Translations under genes and position numbers: made by a program
Part shown: positions 9,197 to 18,155 of the stretch, piece by piece
How positions within the stretch are numbered: position 1 is the stretch's first letter
How the letters are laid out: the number at the start of each line of letters is the position of its first letter
Assembly: GCA_009781045.1 (NCBI GenBank)
Contig: WQYW01000023.1
Span: 1 to 41,936, forward strand
Origin: Alphaproteobacteria bacterium
GTDB taxonomy: Bacteria > Pseudomonadota > Alphaproteobacteria > Rhizobiales > Xanthobacteraceae
DNA length: 41,936 nucleotides
Reading direction: 5' to 3'
The notes under the pieces: generated by a model
Told to the model about the DNA's origin: nothing
Databases searched by the model: none
What the model saw: the letters and a program-made list of their open reading frames with translations, nothing else

Positions 9197-10429
9197 TCAG
9201 GATTTGAGCCACTCCAGCACCCCGCGCCCTGCGGCGGCTCCGGTGGCAAAACAGGCCTGCAGCAGATAGCCGCCGGTCGGCGCCTCCCAATCCAGCATTT
9301 CGCCGGCAGCAAATACGCCGCTGAGGCGGCGGATCATGAAGCCGGCATCGAGTTCATCAAGGCAGATGCCGCCGGCACTCGAAATCGCCCGCTCAAGCGG
9401 CGCGGTAGCGTTCAGGGTAACCGGTACCGCGTTGATCCGTTCGGCCAGCTGGTCTGGAAGCAGCACCCCGAGTCGCTCCCCGCTCAGCTGCGCCGCCTCG
9501 AGCAGCAATCCGATCTTGACCGGGGTGAGCCCAAGCGTCTTGCGCAGGAAGTTGCTGAGCGTCTGGCTGCCGCGCGGGGCTGCAAGACGAGCCCGGATTT
9601 CATCCAAAGCCAGATCCGGGCACAATGCGATCTTCATCACTGCACGCCCGGCAGAAGCGATTTCCTCGCGCAAGGGTGCCGACAGCGCATAGACGGCGCC
9701 GCCCTCCATCCCTGTTTCGGTGATCACGGCTTCACCCTTTGCCACCTCGGCGCCAAAGGCAAGCGCGATGCCCTTCAGGGGGGCGCCCTGGAAGCGGCTG
9801 CGGAAAACCTCGGACCAGGCGACGGTGAAACCGCAATTGGAGGGGCGCAGCGGCGCAATCGCCACTCCCTTTGATTTGAGAATTTCCGTCCAGGCCCCGT
9901 CCGAACCCAGGCGTGGCCAGCTCGCGCCGCCGAGCGCCAGTACCACGGCTGGCGCCTCGACCACGCGGCTCCCCTCTCCGGTCTCAAAGCGCAACCGTCC
10001 GTCCCCATCCCAGCCGGTCCAGCGATGCCCCAGAGCGAGCCTGACGCCCTCCCCGTCAAGACGCCGCAACCAGGCGCGCAGCAGGGGTGTGGCCTTGAAC
10101 GAGCGCGGAAACACCCGGCCACTTGAACCGACGAAGGTGGGTTCACCAAGCTCCGCGCTCCAGGCCCGCAGCATGTCGGGTGACAGACGGGAAATCGGGT
10201 CCTCAAGCCGGGACGCCGCCTCGCGGTAGCGCTGGAGAAACTGCGCCACGGGCTCGCTGTGGGTGAGGTTGAGGCCGCCGAGACCGGCCAGGAGGAATTT
10301 GCGGGCCGGGGTCGACATCCGGTCATAGACCACAACGTCAATTCCGCCCCGGGCCATCACCTCGGCCGCCATCAACCCGGCCGGACCGGTTCCAATCACA
10401 GCGACAGGCTCAAAGCTCTGATTCGACAT
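9197..10429 (-). CDS. NAD(P)/FAD-dependent oxidoreductase, HI0933/BaiN-like flavoprotein (TIGR03862-type)
   Basis: The 410-residue protein begins, from the ATG at 10429, with MSNQSFEPVAVIGTGPAG. It shows the FAD-binding Rossmann motif GTGPAG followed by an acidic residue at the end of the second strand (VVVYDR). The segment FLLAGLGGLNLTHSE is typical of the HI0933-like family, where a GGGRCN-like loop normally stands. Near the end, FAAGEMLDWEAPTGGYLLQACFATG closes the FAD site, as family members do. The reaction is unknown; related proteins are annotated as putative reductases and some act on steroids. The frame is open up to 10495 but the upstream residues are unlike the family. The gene faces uup tail to tail. 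No close operon partner is present. Confidence 0.85.
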   Translation of the reverse strand: MSNQSFEPVAVIGTGPAGLMAAEVMARGGIDVVVYDRMSTPARKFLLAGLGGLNLTHSEPVAQFLQRYREAASRLEDPISRLSPDMLRAWSAELGEPTFVGSSGRVFPRSFKATPLLRAWLRRLDGEGVRLALGHRWTGWDGDGRLRFETGEGSRVVEAPAVVLALGGASWPRLGSDGAWTEILKSKGVAIAPLRPSNCGFTVAWSEVFRSRFQGAPLKGIALAFGAEVAKGEAVITETGMEGGAVYALSAPLREEIASAGRAVMKIALCPDLALDEIRARLAAPRGSQTLSNFLRKTLGLTPVKIGLLLEAAQLSGERLGVLLPDQLAERINAVPVTLNATAPLERAISSAGGICLDELDAGFMIRRLSGVFAAGEMLDWEAPTGGYLLQACFATGAAAGRGVLEWLKS

Positions 10430-10594
10430 GTGCGACGATCCTCCTGAAAACCTCGGGCACGCCTCGCGCAGCTTCCGGTTGTGGTCGGACCGCACAAATC
10501 GCGCCGCATTGGCGCATTCCCCAGGCGGAAACGGAAATTAGACCGCCTCTGTCACGCCGACCATGGCATGGAACTCATGGCCGACAGCCGCCAG

Positions 10595-10636
10595 GGGAAC
10601 AGCGGAAAGGGAACAGCGGAAGGGGGACAGCAGAAA
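10595..10636. repeat. 14-bp tandem repeat, three units, intergenic
   Basis: GGGAACAGCGGAAA, GGGAACAGCGGAAG and GGGGACAGCAGAAA follow each other between the flavoprotein and the cysteine-cluster protein. The array is not in a supported gene. Confidence 0.75.
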
Positions 10637-10695
10637 TTCCGATCGGCCGGCGGGTCCTCTTTTGGTCTGCCTGACCCGCGAGTGCAGCGCTGGAA

Positions 10696-11235
10696 TCAGG
10701 TTTTCCCGCGGCCTTCTGCCTGCTTTCGGCGCTGGCGCGCCCGTCTCGGCAGCAGCACCGGCCAGCGCACGATATGGTCTTCAAGCTCCGCGAAGGGGAC
10801 CGCCTCCTCGCTGGCCTCAACCCGTCCCCCCACCGACACCCCAGCATCCTGGACGCTCGCAGCATCCCCCGACACCAGCGGGTGCCACCAATAGAGATCC
10901 CGCCCCTCCGCCACCAGCCGGTAGGCACAACTGGGCGGCAACCAGGTGATCTCGCGGACATTTTTTGACGTCAGGCGGACACAGTCAGGGACCCTGGCCG
11001 AACGGTTGAGGTAATCCCTGCAGGCCCCCGAATCAGCGTCGAGAAGCCGGCAGCCAACATGGGTGAAATAGATTTTCCCGGTCTCTTCATCCTCGAGCTT
11101 TTCCAGACAGCAACGCCCGCAACCGTCGCACAGGCGCTCCCATTCCGAATCCGACATCTCCTCCAATGTCTTGATTTTCCAGAAAGAATCTTCCTGGCCG
11201 GGAGGTTCTGGAGCGGTTTTGGGAGTGCCCATCAT
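10696..11235 (-). CDS. YcgN family cysteine cluster protein (UPF0260 / YkgJ-like)
   Basis: The chosen start is the first of two adjacent ATGs (11235 and 11232), giving a 179-residue product that begins [12 protein letters not shown]. The conserved body starts at [16 protein letters not shown]. It contains the metal-binding-type cysteine cluster CDGCGRCC, then GCRLLD, GACRDY and VPDCVRL, all typical of UPF0260. PPSCAYRL and WHPLVSGD follow, as in the family. The cysteines suggest a Zn or Fe-S site, but the biochemical role is unknown. The last 30 residues are Arg-rich and family-atypical. The frame stays open to 11397, but the extra residues do not look conserved. The gene diverges from the PBP gene to its right. 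Confidence 0.85.
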   Translation of the reverse strand: MMGTPKTAPEPPGQEDSFWKIKTLEEMSDSEWERLCDGCGRCCLEKLEDEETGKIYFTHVGCRLLDADSGACRDYLNRSARVPDCVRLTSKNVREITWLPPSCAYRLVAEGRDLYWWHPLVSGDAASVQDAGVSVGGRVEASEEAVPFAELEDHIVRWPVLLPRRARQRRKQAEGRGKT

Positions 11236-11635
11236 ACGGTTCTGCTGGTTGTGGCGGAAATCGTGCCAGTCGTTGAAATCGCCATCCTGGGGGTCATTCT
11301 GCGTCACACGGCGCTGCGGCACCATCCTGGAAAACGGATTTTTGATGCCGGAACCCGTCGCCCTGGACCTCCCGCCCGCGGCCCCTCGCAGGGCCATTGG
11401 TTTATGGCCCCCGCTCGGCTAGAACAAGCCCTGCTGGCGCACCCCATGGAACAGCCGGCGCGCCTTGAAAAGCCGGTTCTGGGAGCTTCGCGCACAACGC
11501 GAAAAGGGAGCTTCTGCAAAACTTGAGACTTCCACCTTGTGGTGCTTGAAGGGTGATGCGTTGATCAGGTGAGGTGCACGTGAATCGGATGGCGTCCTCA
11601 TCGGATCAACTGGGTTTGCTGTTAGGGATCGAACG
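11236..11635. other. Divergent intergenic region between the cysteine-cluster gene and the PBP gene
   Basis: No gene is supported. This stretch must hold the promoters of both flanking genes, but I cannot assign -35/-10 boxes with confidence. AGGGA ends seven bases before the PBP start codon at 11636 and serves as its ribosome-binding site. Confidence 0.5.
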
Positions 11636-14600
11636 ATGACGTCCGAGAAACCGCCGACGCTTCCACCGACGCCGCCCTTGCCGGCGTCGGATGCGCAATC
11701 CGCTGCCCTCGACACCGCCACGCCGCAACCGGAAGCTGCGCCGCCCGCGCTGGAGATGGAGCAGGCAGAAACCCTGGCCTCCGTGCGGACAGCCCCACAG
11801 GCCGACCGCGACGCGCCAGATGGGCCGACGGCACGAAAAGTCAGACGGAAACACCTGACCAGGCCGCACGAGCCTGCCCAGACGGCTGACACCGCCTTCG
11901 CATCGCCACCCGCAATGCCGGGTGAGTTCTCTGCACACGCCCTCGAGAGCGAGATCACCAGCGCCGCTAAAGCAACCGGCTTCGTCACCACCCATCCTGA
12001 CAGACCGGGTGAGGCCTCCGAGCACGCCGCCCCGAAGGACGCCCCCCCTGCTGCCGACGCCGTCTTCGCCACGCCCGAAATGCTCCTGCACGATGCCGGG
12101 CTGCCCTCCGCCCAGGGCACCCTCCCCGGCACCGCCGACGACCAGGCCGCCTTCGCTGCCTCCCCCCGCGAAATGCTCCCGCACGATGCCGGGCTGGACA
12201 GCGCCCAGGACACGCTCCCCGGCGCTGGTGACGAGGCCGCTTTCGCGGCCTCCCCCATCGAAATGCTCTTGCACAATGCCGGGCTGGACACAGGCGAGAG
12301 CACACTCCCCGGCACTGGCGACGACGCCGCTTTCGCTGCCACGCCCCTCGAAATGCGCCTTCACGAGGCCGGACCGCACACCCCCCAGGGCACGCTCCCC
12401 GGCACCGACGACGAGGCCGCTTTCGCGGCCTCCCCCATCGAAATGCTCCTGCACGATGCCGGAGCGGACAGCGCTCTGGGCACCCTCCCAGCCGCCGATG
12501 ACGACAAGGCTTTCGCCGCCACGCCGCCTGCAATGCGCCTTCCCGATACCGCGCCGCACAGTGCACAGGGCGTAACCCCAACGGAGGACGACGAGGCCGC
12601 TTTCGTCGCCGCCCCCCCTGAAATGTTGTTGAGCGAGGCCGAGGCGTATTCTTCCCAGGGCACGCTTCCCGACGCCACCGGCGACGACGACGCTTTCGCC
12701 GCCGCCCCCCCTGAAATGCTCTTGAGCGAGGCCGAGGCGTATTCTTCCCAGGGCACGCTTCCCGACGCCACCGACGCCACCGACGCCACCGGCGACGACG
12801 CCGCTTTCGCCGCCGCGCCTCCTGAAATGCGCCTTCGCGATGCCGAGCTGCACACAGGCCAGAGTTCGCTCCCCGGCAACGAGGCCGCCTTCGCTGCCAC
12901 GCCCCCTGAAATGCGCCTTCGCGAGGCCGGCCAGGACGCAGCTCAAAGTAGGGTACCCGGCACTGCCGATGACGCCCCGATAACGCCCGAGATCCTGCTG
13001 CGCGAGGCCGAACGGCTCGCCGCCGAGAGCGCAAAGGCGGGCACGACATCTGGCCTGGCGCCCACGCCCCCGGATGAAGCGCAAGCCACGGCCGAGACGG
13101 CAGGGTTTGAGACCTCCCCCCTGACCGAGATATCCCCGCTGCCGGCGGAGCCGCAACTGGAGATGGCGGCAGGTGCCGCCCTGGCCGAGCCGACGCCACC
13201 CAAAGCCCCTGCTTTTGATGTGGCCAAATTCCTCCATGCCGCCGGCCGCGGCACCCTCCGCTTCCTCAGTGCGGCGGCATTGGTCCTCGCCACCATCGCA
13301 AGCCGCCTCTTCGCCCTGATGCCCCACGGCGTGAGACGCCACATTGTCGGGTTCTTCGGCGATGTCGCCGCAATCCTGCGCAGCCTGCTGCCTTACGACT
13401 GGAAAACCCGGCTCGACAATTTCTGGCTCGATCTCGACGCGCGCTTCGATTCGGCTCTGTTTTCGTCATGGAGCGGTTTGCGCGAACTTTACCGGCGCTA
13501 TTCGAGCTTCATGGACCGCTTCTATGTCAGCGGCTGGAAGCGCTGGGTGCTGGTGGAGCCGGCATCCGAAGCCGCCACGCTTGGGCTCGGCGGCCTGGTA
13601 CTGGTGCTGGCGCTTGCCATTCCCGCCATCCACGGCACTGCGGACGAGGACTGGCTCAAGAAGTCCGACCTCGCGGTGAGTTTTCTCGACCGTTATGGCA
13701 ACCCGATCGGCAGCCGCGGCATCAAGCATAATGACTCGATCCCGCTTGAGGATTTTCCCGACGTCCTGATCAAGGCGACGCTGGCAACCGAAGACCGCCG
13801 TTTCTACGATCATTTCGGCATCGACATCGCCGGTACCGCGCGCGCGCTGGTCACCAACGCCCAGGCAGGCGGCGTTCGCCAGGGCGGTTCATCCATCACC
13901 CAGCAGCTGGCCAAGAACCTGTTCCTAAGCAATGAGCGCACCTTCGAGCGCAAGATCAACGAGGCGTTCTATGCGATCTGGCTGGAAAACCGCCTGACCA
14001 AGAACGAGATCCTCAAGCTCTATCTCGATCGCGCCTATATGGGCGGCGGCACGTTCGGAGTCGACGGCGCCGCGCATTTCTATTTCAACAAATCGGTCCG
14101 CGACGTCAATCTGGCAGAAGCGGCCATGCTCGCCGGCCTGTTCAAGGCGCCGACCAAATACGCCCCCCACATCAACCTGCCGGCCGCCCGCGCCCGCGCC
14201 AACCAGGTCCTGACCAATCTGGTCGAAGCCGACTTCATGACCGAAGGCCAGGTGTTCGGTGCCCGCCGCAACCCGGCCACGGTGGTCGACCGGCGCGACG
14301 AGGATTCTCCCAACTACTATCTCGACTACGCCTTTGAAGAAATGCGCAAGCTGGTCGACACCTTCCCGCGGTCCTATAATGAGCGTGTCTTCGTCGTCCG
14401 CACCGCCATCGACACCAATGTGCAACGGGCGGCGGAAAGCGCGATCGAGAACCAGTTGCGGCAGTTTGGCCGCGATTACCATGCCACCCAGGCCGCCACT
14501 GTGGTGGCCGATATCGACGGCGGCATCCGCGCCATGGTCGGGGGGCGCGACTATGGCGCCAGCCAGTTCAACCGTGCCACCGACGCGCTGCGCCAGCCGG

Positions 14601-15682
14601 GTTCCTCCTTCAAACCCTATGTCTACACCACCGCGCTGCTGAACGGCTTCAAGCCGACCTCGATCATCCTCGACGGCCCGGTCTGTATCGGCAACTGGTG
14701 CCCGAACAATTTCGGCCACTCCTATTCGGGTCGGGTCACCCTGACCCAGGCCATCACCCGTTCGATCAACGTGGTGCCGGTGAAACTGTCGATCGAACTC
14801 GGCGGTCCCGGCGGCACGATCGGAGCCCAGGCCAAGCGTGGCCGCGCCAAGATCATCGAGGTGGCGCGCCGCTTCGGTCTCACCGCGCCGCTACCCGACA
14901 CGCCGTCGATGCCGATCGGCTCCGACGAGGTGACCGTGCTTGAACACGCGGTGGCCTATGCAACTTTTGCCAACAAGGGCAAATCCGTAACCCCGCATGC
15001 GGTGCTCGAGGTGCGCACCGGTGCTGGCGATCTGGTGTGGCGCTGGGATCGTGACGGTCCGAAGCCGCGCCAGGCGATTCCGGCCAGCGTCGCCGCCGAT
15101 ATGGCAGGAATGATGAGCCATGTGGTGAGCGAAGGTACCGCGCGCCGCGCCGCCCTCGACGGCATTCCGACCGCAGGCAAGACCGGCACCACCAACGCTT
15201 TCCGTGACGCCTGGTTCGTCGGCTATACTGGAAATTTCAGTTGCGCGGTGTGGTATGGCAATGATGACAACTCATCGACCAATCGCATGACCGGTGGCTC
15301 CCTGCCGGCGCAGACATGGCATGACATCATGGTGACCGCCCATCAGGGACAGGAGATCAAGGAACTTGCCGGCGTTGGCATGGGCCGTAAACTGCCGCCA
15401 CAGGTCGAGGCCACGACCGTTGCCGCCGCGGGCGCGGTGCGCCCGGTTGAAATCCAGGCCGGGGGCCCGCCGCCGGTTCTGACCCGGCGGGGTGCCGACA
15501 TTCTGGTAAGGGTTGAAAAGCGCCTGGATGAGCTGGCCAGGAGCATCCAGAACGTCAACCGCAGCTCCAGCGAGAGCGCACCCCCACCCGCCCCGAGCAA
15601 GCCGTCAGGATCCGGATCCTCAAGCTCGCTCGCCTTCCCGCAAAACTATGCCGCGGACACCTCCGCGCCACGCAGCAACTGA
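11636..15682 (+). CDS. PBP1A-type class A penicillin-binding protein with long repeat-bearing N-terminus
   Basis: This is a bifunctional peptidoglycan glycosyltransferase/transpeptidase anchored in the inner membrane. At 1348 residues it is several hundred longer than usual. Residues 1-140 are Pro/Ala-rich; 141-470 are 10-11 copies of a unit of about 30 residues; about 540-580 is hydrophobic/amphipathic; the main membrane helix is about 649-668. The GT51 domain shows EDRRFYDHFG (E719 is the predicted catalytic base), GGSSITQQLAKN and RKINEAFYAI. The transpeptidase has SSFK (nucleophile Ser990), SIN and KTGT (about 1182). A Ser/Pro-rich tail ends the protein. The ATG at 11636 has AGGGA upstream. 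The DUF1214 gene follows after 8 bases. Topology puts the repeats in the cytoplasm. Confidence 0.92.
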   Translation: MTSEKPPTLPPTPPLPASDAQSAALDTATPQPEAAPPALEMEQAETLASVRTAPQADRDAPDGPTARKVRRKHLTRPHEPAQTADTAFASPPAMPGEFSAHALESEITSAAKATGFVTTHPDRPGEASEHAAPKDAPPAADAVFATPEMLLHDAGLPSAQGTLPGTADDQAAFAASPREMLPHDAGLDSAQDTLPGAGDEAAFAASPIEMLLHNAGLDTGESTLPGTGDDAAFAATPLEMRLHEAGPHTPQGTLPGTDDEAAFAASPIEMLLHDAGADSALGTLPAADDDKAFAATPPAMRLPDTAPHSAQGVTPTEDDEAAFVAAPPEMLLSEAEAYSSQGTLPDATGDDDAFAAAPPEMLLSEAEAYSSQGTLPDATDATDATGDDAAFAAAPPEMRLRDAELHTGQSSLPGNEAAFAATPPEMRLREAGQDAAQSRVPGTADDAPITPEILLREAERLAAESAKAGTTSGLAPTPPDEAQATAETAGFETSPLTEISPLPAEPQLEMAAGAALAEPTPPKAPAFDVAKFLHAAGRGTLRFLSAAALVLATIASRLFALMPHGVRRHIVGFFGDVAAILRSLLPYDWKTRLDNFWLDLDARFDSALFSSWSGLRELYRRYSSFMDRFYVSGWKRWVLVEPASEAATLGLGGLVLVLALAIPAIHGTADEDWLKKSDLAVSFLDRYGNPIGSRGIKHNDSIPLEDFPDVLIKATLATEDRRFYDHFGIDIAGTARALVTNAQAGGVRQGGSSITQQLAKNLFLSNERTFERKINEAFYAIWLENRLTKNEILKLYLDRAYMGGGTFGVDGAAHFYFNKSVRDVNLAEAAMLAGLFKAPTKYAPHINLPAARARANQVLTNLVEADFMTEGQVFGARRNPATVVDRRDEDSPNYYLDYAFEEMRKLVDTFPRSYNERVFVVRTAIDTNVQRAAESAIENQLRQFGRDYHATQAATVVADIDGGIRAMVGGRDYGASQFNRATDALRQPGSSFKPYVYTTALLNGFKPTSIILDGPVCIGNWCPNNFGHSYSGRVTLTQAITRSINVVPVKLSIELGGPGGTIGAQAKRGRAKIIEVARRFGLTAPLPDTPSMPIGSDEVTVLEHAVAYATFANKGKSVTPHAVLEVRTGAGDLVWRWDRDGPKPRQAIPASVAADMAGMMSHVVSEGTARRAALDGIPTAGKTGTTNAFRDAWFVGYTGNFSCAVWYGNDDNSSTNRMTGGSLPAQTWHDIMVTAHQGQEIKELAGVGMGRKLPPQVEATTVAAAGAVRPVEIQAGGPPPVLTRRGADILVRVEKRLDELARSIQNVNRSSSESAPPPAPSKPSGSGSSSSLAFPQNYAADTSAPRSN
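12056..13042 (+). repeat. Coding tandem repeat, about 90-bp units, in the PBP N-terminus
   Basis: Ten full units (residues 141-446) and a degenerate eleventh share a consensus of AAFAA(S/T)PxEM(L/R)L, then an acidic/His position, A(G/E), four variable residues, QGTLPG and DD. Units seven and eight (about 12594-12780) are nearly identical at DNA level, so they arose recently. A nine-base sub-repeat (GACGCCACC) expands the end of unit eight to DATDATDAT. All changes keep the frame. Confidence 0.9.
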
Positions 15683-15690
15683 CCGATCCC

Positions 15691-16269
15691 GTGCGCCTGC
15701 TTCTTCTCACATTACTCGCCCTCGCCATCGCCGCCTTTGTCGGCGTCGGCACCACCTGGGTCACGACCACACGCGGCACCACCATCGGCGCGCTGACCAT
15801 CGGCGCCTGGACCGCCAAACCGCGCACCGGCATGGCCGACATCGATCCCTATTCGCTCGCCACCATCGCCCGCACCGGCGAACTTCCGGTCGCAGACGGC
15901 GACGGCATCGCTTTCGTTGCCGTTAACGACGACCAGAACATCCCGCTCGACGGCCGCTGCGACGTGGTGATCTCCGGCGTCACACCGGCAGCCCGTTTCT
16001 GGACCCTGACCCTTTATGACACCAACGGCCGCCTCGTCAGCAACGTGATCGAACGCCATGGCTTTACCAGCCAGGAGGTCATCCGCCAGTCCGACGGCTC
16101 CTTCGCAATCCAAATCGCGCCTCGCGCCCGTTCCGGCAACTGGCTGCCGTCCGAAGGGGTTGCACGCTACACATTGACATTGCGGCTCTATGACACCCCG
16201 GTCGGCGTCGCCACCCGCACCAGGCGCGATGCCCCGATGCCCTCGATCAGCATGGTGGAATGCCCGTAA
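15691..16269 (+). CDS. DUF1214 domain-containing membrane-anchored protein
   Basis: The 192-residue product starts at GTG 15691, eight bases after the PBP stop. Residues 2-24 are hydrophobic (LLLLTLLALAIAAFVGVG) and act as a signal anchor or signal peptide, so the rest is periplasmic. The body matches the small DUF1214 domain: FWTLTLYDTNGRLVSN in the middle and GNWLPSEG, YTLTLRLYDTP near the end are characteristic. The role is unknown. In Hyphomicrobiales it is commonly followed by a DUF1254 gene, as here, where the stop and the next start share a base (TAATG), implying translational coupling. Position behind a peptidoglycan synthase suggests, but does not prove, an envelope role. Confidence 0.88.
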   Translation: MRLLLLTLLALAIAAFVGVGTTWVTTTRGTTIGALTIGAWTAKPRTGMADIDPYSLATIARTGELPVADGDGIAFVAVNDDQNIPLDGRCDVVISGVTPAARFWTLTLYDTNGRLVSNVIERHGFTSQEVIRQSDGSFAIQIAPRARSGNWLPSEGVARYTLTLRLYDTPVGVATRTRRDAPMPSISMVECP

Positions 16270-16847
16270 TGCGCCTCGTGTTCGCGATCGTTGTCGGCAT
16301 CGTGCTGGGCCTCACGGTCCATCTCCTCAGCGTTCTGGCATTGCCACGGATCGCCAGCGGCGACGCCTATTCCCGCCTCGCAGCGATCACCCCCCTGAAT
16401 GCGGTGATGCAGCTCCCCCTTAGTGACGCCAACAACTCGCCGATTCCATTCATGGATCCGGCCTTCGCGGAAGCCATCTGCCGCTACGACCTGACGGCCG
16501 GCCCGCTCAAGCTCAAAGTGCCGGTCAGTCCGACCTACACTTCGCTGTCCTTCTACACCCGCAACAACACCGCCTATTACGCCATCAACGACCGTTCCGC
16601 GGGCAGGAAGGTGATCGAACTTGACCTCATGACCGAGGCCCAGCACGCGGCCCGCCCCGGGGACCCGGAAATGACCGCTGCCGACCGTCTGATCATCGAC
16701 GCACCGACCCCCACCGGGCTGATCGTGATGAAGGCACTTGCCGCCGAGCCCAGTCTGATGGCACTGGCACAGGCGTCTCTGCAGGCCGCCAGCTGCACCA
16801 TCGAAAACCCAGCCACTGCCCCCGAGGCTGCAAAACCGGAACGGTGA
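16269..16847 (+). CDS. DUF1254 domain-containing membrane-anchored protein
   Basis: The start ATG at 16269 overlaps the DUF1214 stop by one base (TAATG). An in-frame ATG at 16260 would add three residues and overlap more. The N-terminus MRLVFAIVVGIVLGLTVHLL is a signal anchor. The body matches short DUF1254 proteins of the order: NAVMQLP, DPAFAEAICRYDL, SFYTRNNTAYYAINDRS. The function is not established for the family. It ends the PBP-DUF1214-DUF1254 run; the next gene lies on the other strand. Confidence 0.87.
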   Translation: MRLVFAIVVGIVLGLTVHLLSVLALPRIASGDAYSRLAAITPLNAVMQLPLSDANNSPIPFMDPAFAEAICRYDLTAGPLKLKVPVSPTYTSLSFYTRNNTAYYAINDRSAGRKVIELDLMTEAQHAARPGDPEMTAADRLIIDAPTPTGLIVMKALAAEPSLMALAQASLQAASCTIENPATAPEAAKPER

Positions 16848-17125
16848 CTGAACCCAATGCCGACGGCCCCCGTCGCCAGCGCCGTGGCGAGAGCTAAGGA
16901 CCGTCTTGAGGCCGCCGACGGCTCGACATAGCGGGCAAGCCCCTCGCTGAGCGCAGCGACCCTGGTGAACCCGCAAACCCTGGTTAACCCACCACCCCTG
17001 GCTGCGACCAGCACTCTGCCGCCCTGACAGCTCCTGCCGCCGCCGACCGCACCGCGAGCGCCAACGCCGGCCAACGCCTCCGGCACCTTGACGCGAGGCA
17101 GAACTGCCTCTTCACAAAACGGCTT

Positions 17126-17614
17126 TCACCCCGCCTGCCTCTGCGCCCTCACACCGGCAGCCAATCGCCAGAGAGCGAAAAGTGCCAATGCACAGAGCAC
17201 GGCCAGGATCGCGACCGAGGCGGCCACCTGGCCCAGCGGTGTTGGCGGGGTGACGAATGTCCGTCCGCCCAGCGTCGATGTCTGGCCGCTGCTGTCGACA
17301 AACACGAAGAGGCAGATATAGGCGTTGAGGGCAACCAGCACCAGCGCAAGCATTCCCGCGGTCCACGAATAGGCGCGCAGCGATAGTCCGCCGACGGCCG
17401 AACCCGCACTCAGATGCAGGACAACAACAAGCACTGCGGCAATGGCGGCCATGCCATAGATCGCAACCCCTGGCAAGCCGAGACGTCGTTCGGCCTGATC
17501 CGCGAAGGCGGCACAGACCAGAAGGCTGAATGCCGAAAAGAAAGCCATCATGAATGCCCAGCGCCCCTGTCGCCGGACGGCGCGCTGTGCGTGATTGTCC
17601 GCTTCAATACCCAT
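17126..17614 (-). CDS. Small integral membrane protein with four predicted helices
   Basis: The 162-residue product begins at ATG 17614 (MGIEADNHAQRAVRRQG), preceded by AATAGG five bases away. Four hydrophobic segments are visible, including FFSAFSLLVCAAFA, AAIAAVLVVVLHLSAG, LALVLVALNAYICLFVF and VAILAVLCALALFALWRLA. A short polar loop with FVTPPTPLG precedes the last. The frame is open back to 17758, but those residues fall partly in the left copy of the 400-bp repeat and are not protein-like. I do not recognise the family. It lies downstream of the acyltransferase genes on the same strand, separated by the repeat. Confidence 0.6.
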   Translation of the reverse strand: MGIEADNHAQRAVRRQGRWAFMMAFFSAFSLLVCAAFADQAERRLGLPGVAIYGMAAIAAVLVVVLHLSAGSAVGGLSLRAYSWTAGMLALVLVALNAYICLFVFVDSSGQTSTLGGRTFVTPPTPLGQVAASVAILAVLCALALFALWRLAAGVRAQRQAG

Positions 17615-17747
17615 ATACCTATTCCCGAATTTCAAATCTGAAACCGCGCGGCAAATTTCCGATCCGGCCAGCCGTGCAAGGCCGCCAGAAACCACACCCG
17701 GTGGAGCCACGCAAGTTTCCGCTCCGGCGACCACGACTCTTCTTGTG

Positions 17748-18155
17748 CGCATCCTCAAAACATTACCCGAAGGCCGACCCGTTCACCTTTCCGCCATATC
17801 CATTTTCCGCCTCCCTGATCTGTGAAAGGACCGCGAAACCCGCAGGCCGGCGGCAGGGCGCGCGCGAGAGCCCCACCCGTTGCGGCGAGGGCTCTCCCTT
17901 TTCCGGCAATGTGGCCTGCAGCGCGGCACGCGGCAGCCCCCTTCAACCTTCAACCCCAGGCTTCCCCGCCAGGCTGTCCAGCCGGACCCGAAACAGCTGC
18001 TCCATACCAACCAAATCGTACCTCCAAACATCCGCATTTTAGTCATTTACCCCACTCTGCCGGATTCGGCAGCGCAGCATCGAAGCGTCTTCGCTGAACG
18101 CCCACCGATGGCCCTGCCTTGCGCGCACAGGCAGGAAAGGCTGCGCGCTCAAACT
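17748..18155. repeat. About 400-bp direct repeat, copy 1 (partner 20005-20399)
   Basis: Beginning with CGCATCCTCAAAACATTACC, the stretch runs in register with 20005-20399. Long identical blocks include the 30-odd bases around CCAAATCGTACCTCCAAACA, and the block GCAGCATCGAAGCGTCTTCG. The right end reaches the stop codon of the downstream acyltransferase gene (18149). It contains a conserved hairpin at 17866-17896. No gene in it is convincing. Confidence 0.85.
17866..17896 (+). terminator. Terminator-like hairpin inside repeat copy 1
   Basis: GAGAGCCC and GGGCTCTC form a perfect 8-bp stem, followed on the plus strand by CCCTTTT. The equivalent in copy 2 (20109-20147) keeps the stem with one mismatch and is also followed by CCTTTT. 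No plus-strand gene lies upstream, so its role as a terminator is uncertain. Confidence 0.45.

Noticed and set aside
12056..13042. Possible CRISPR array
   Set aside because: Units of about 90 bases without constant repeats and variable spacers, all in frame with a PBP gene; this is a protein repeat.
11606..13342. A 578-codon minus-strand frame rich in Gly/Arg opposite the PBP gene
   Set aside because: Its regularity only mirrors the coding repeat on the plus strand; the plus frame runs on into a complete PBP1A.
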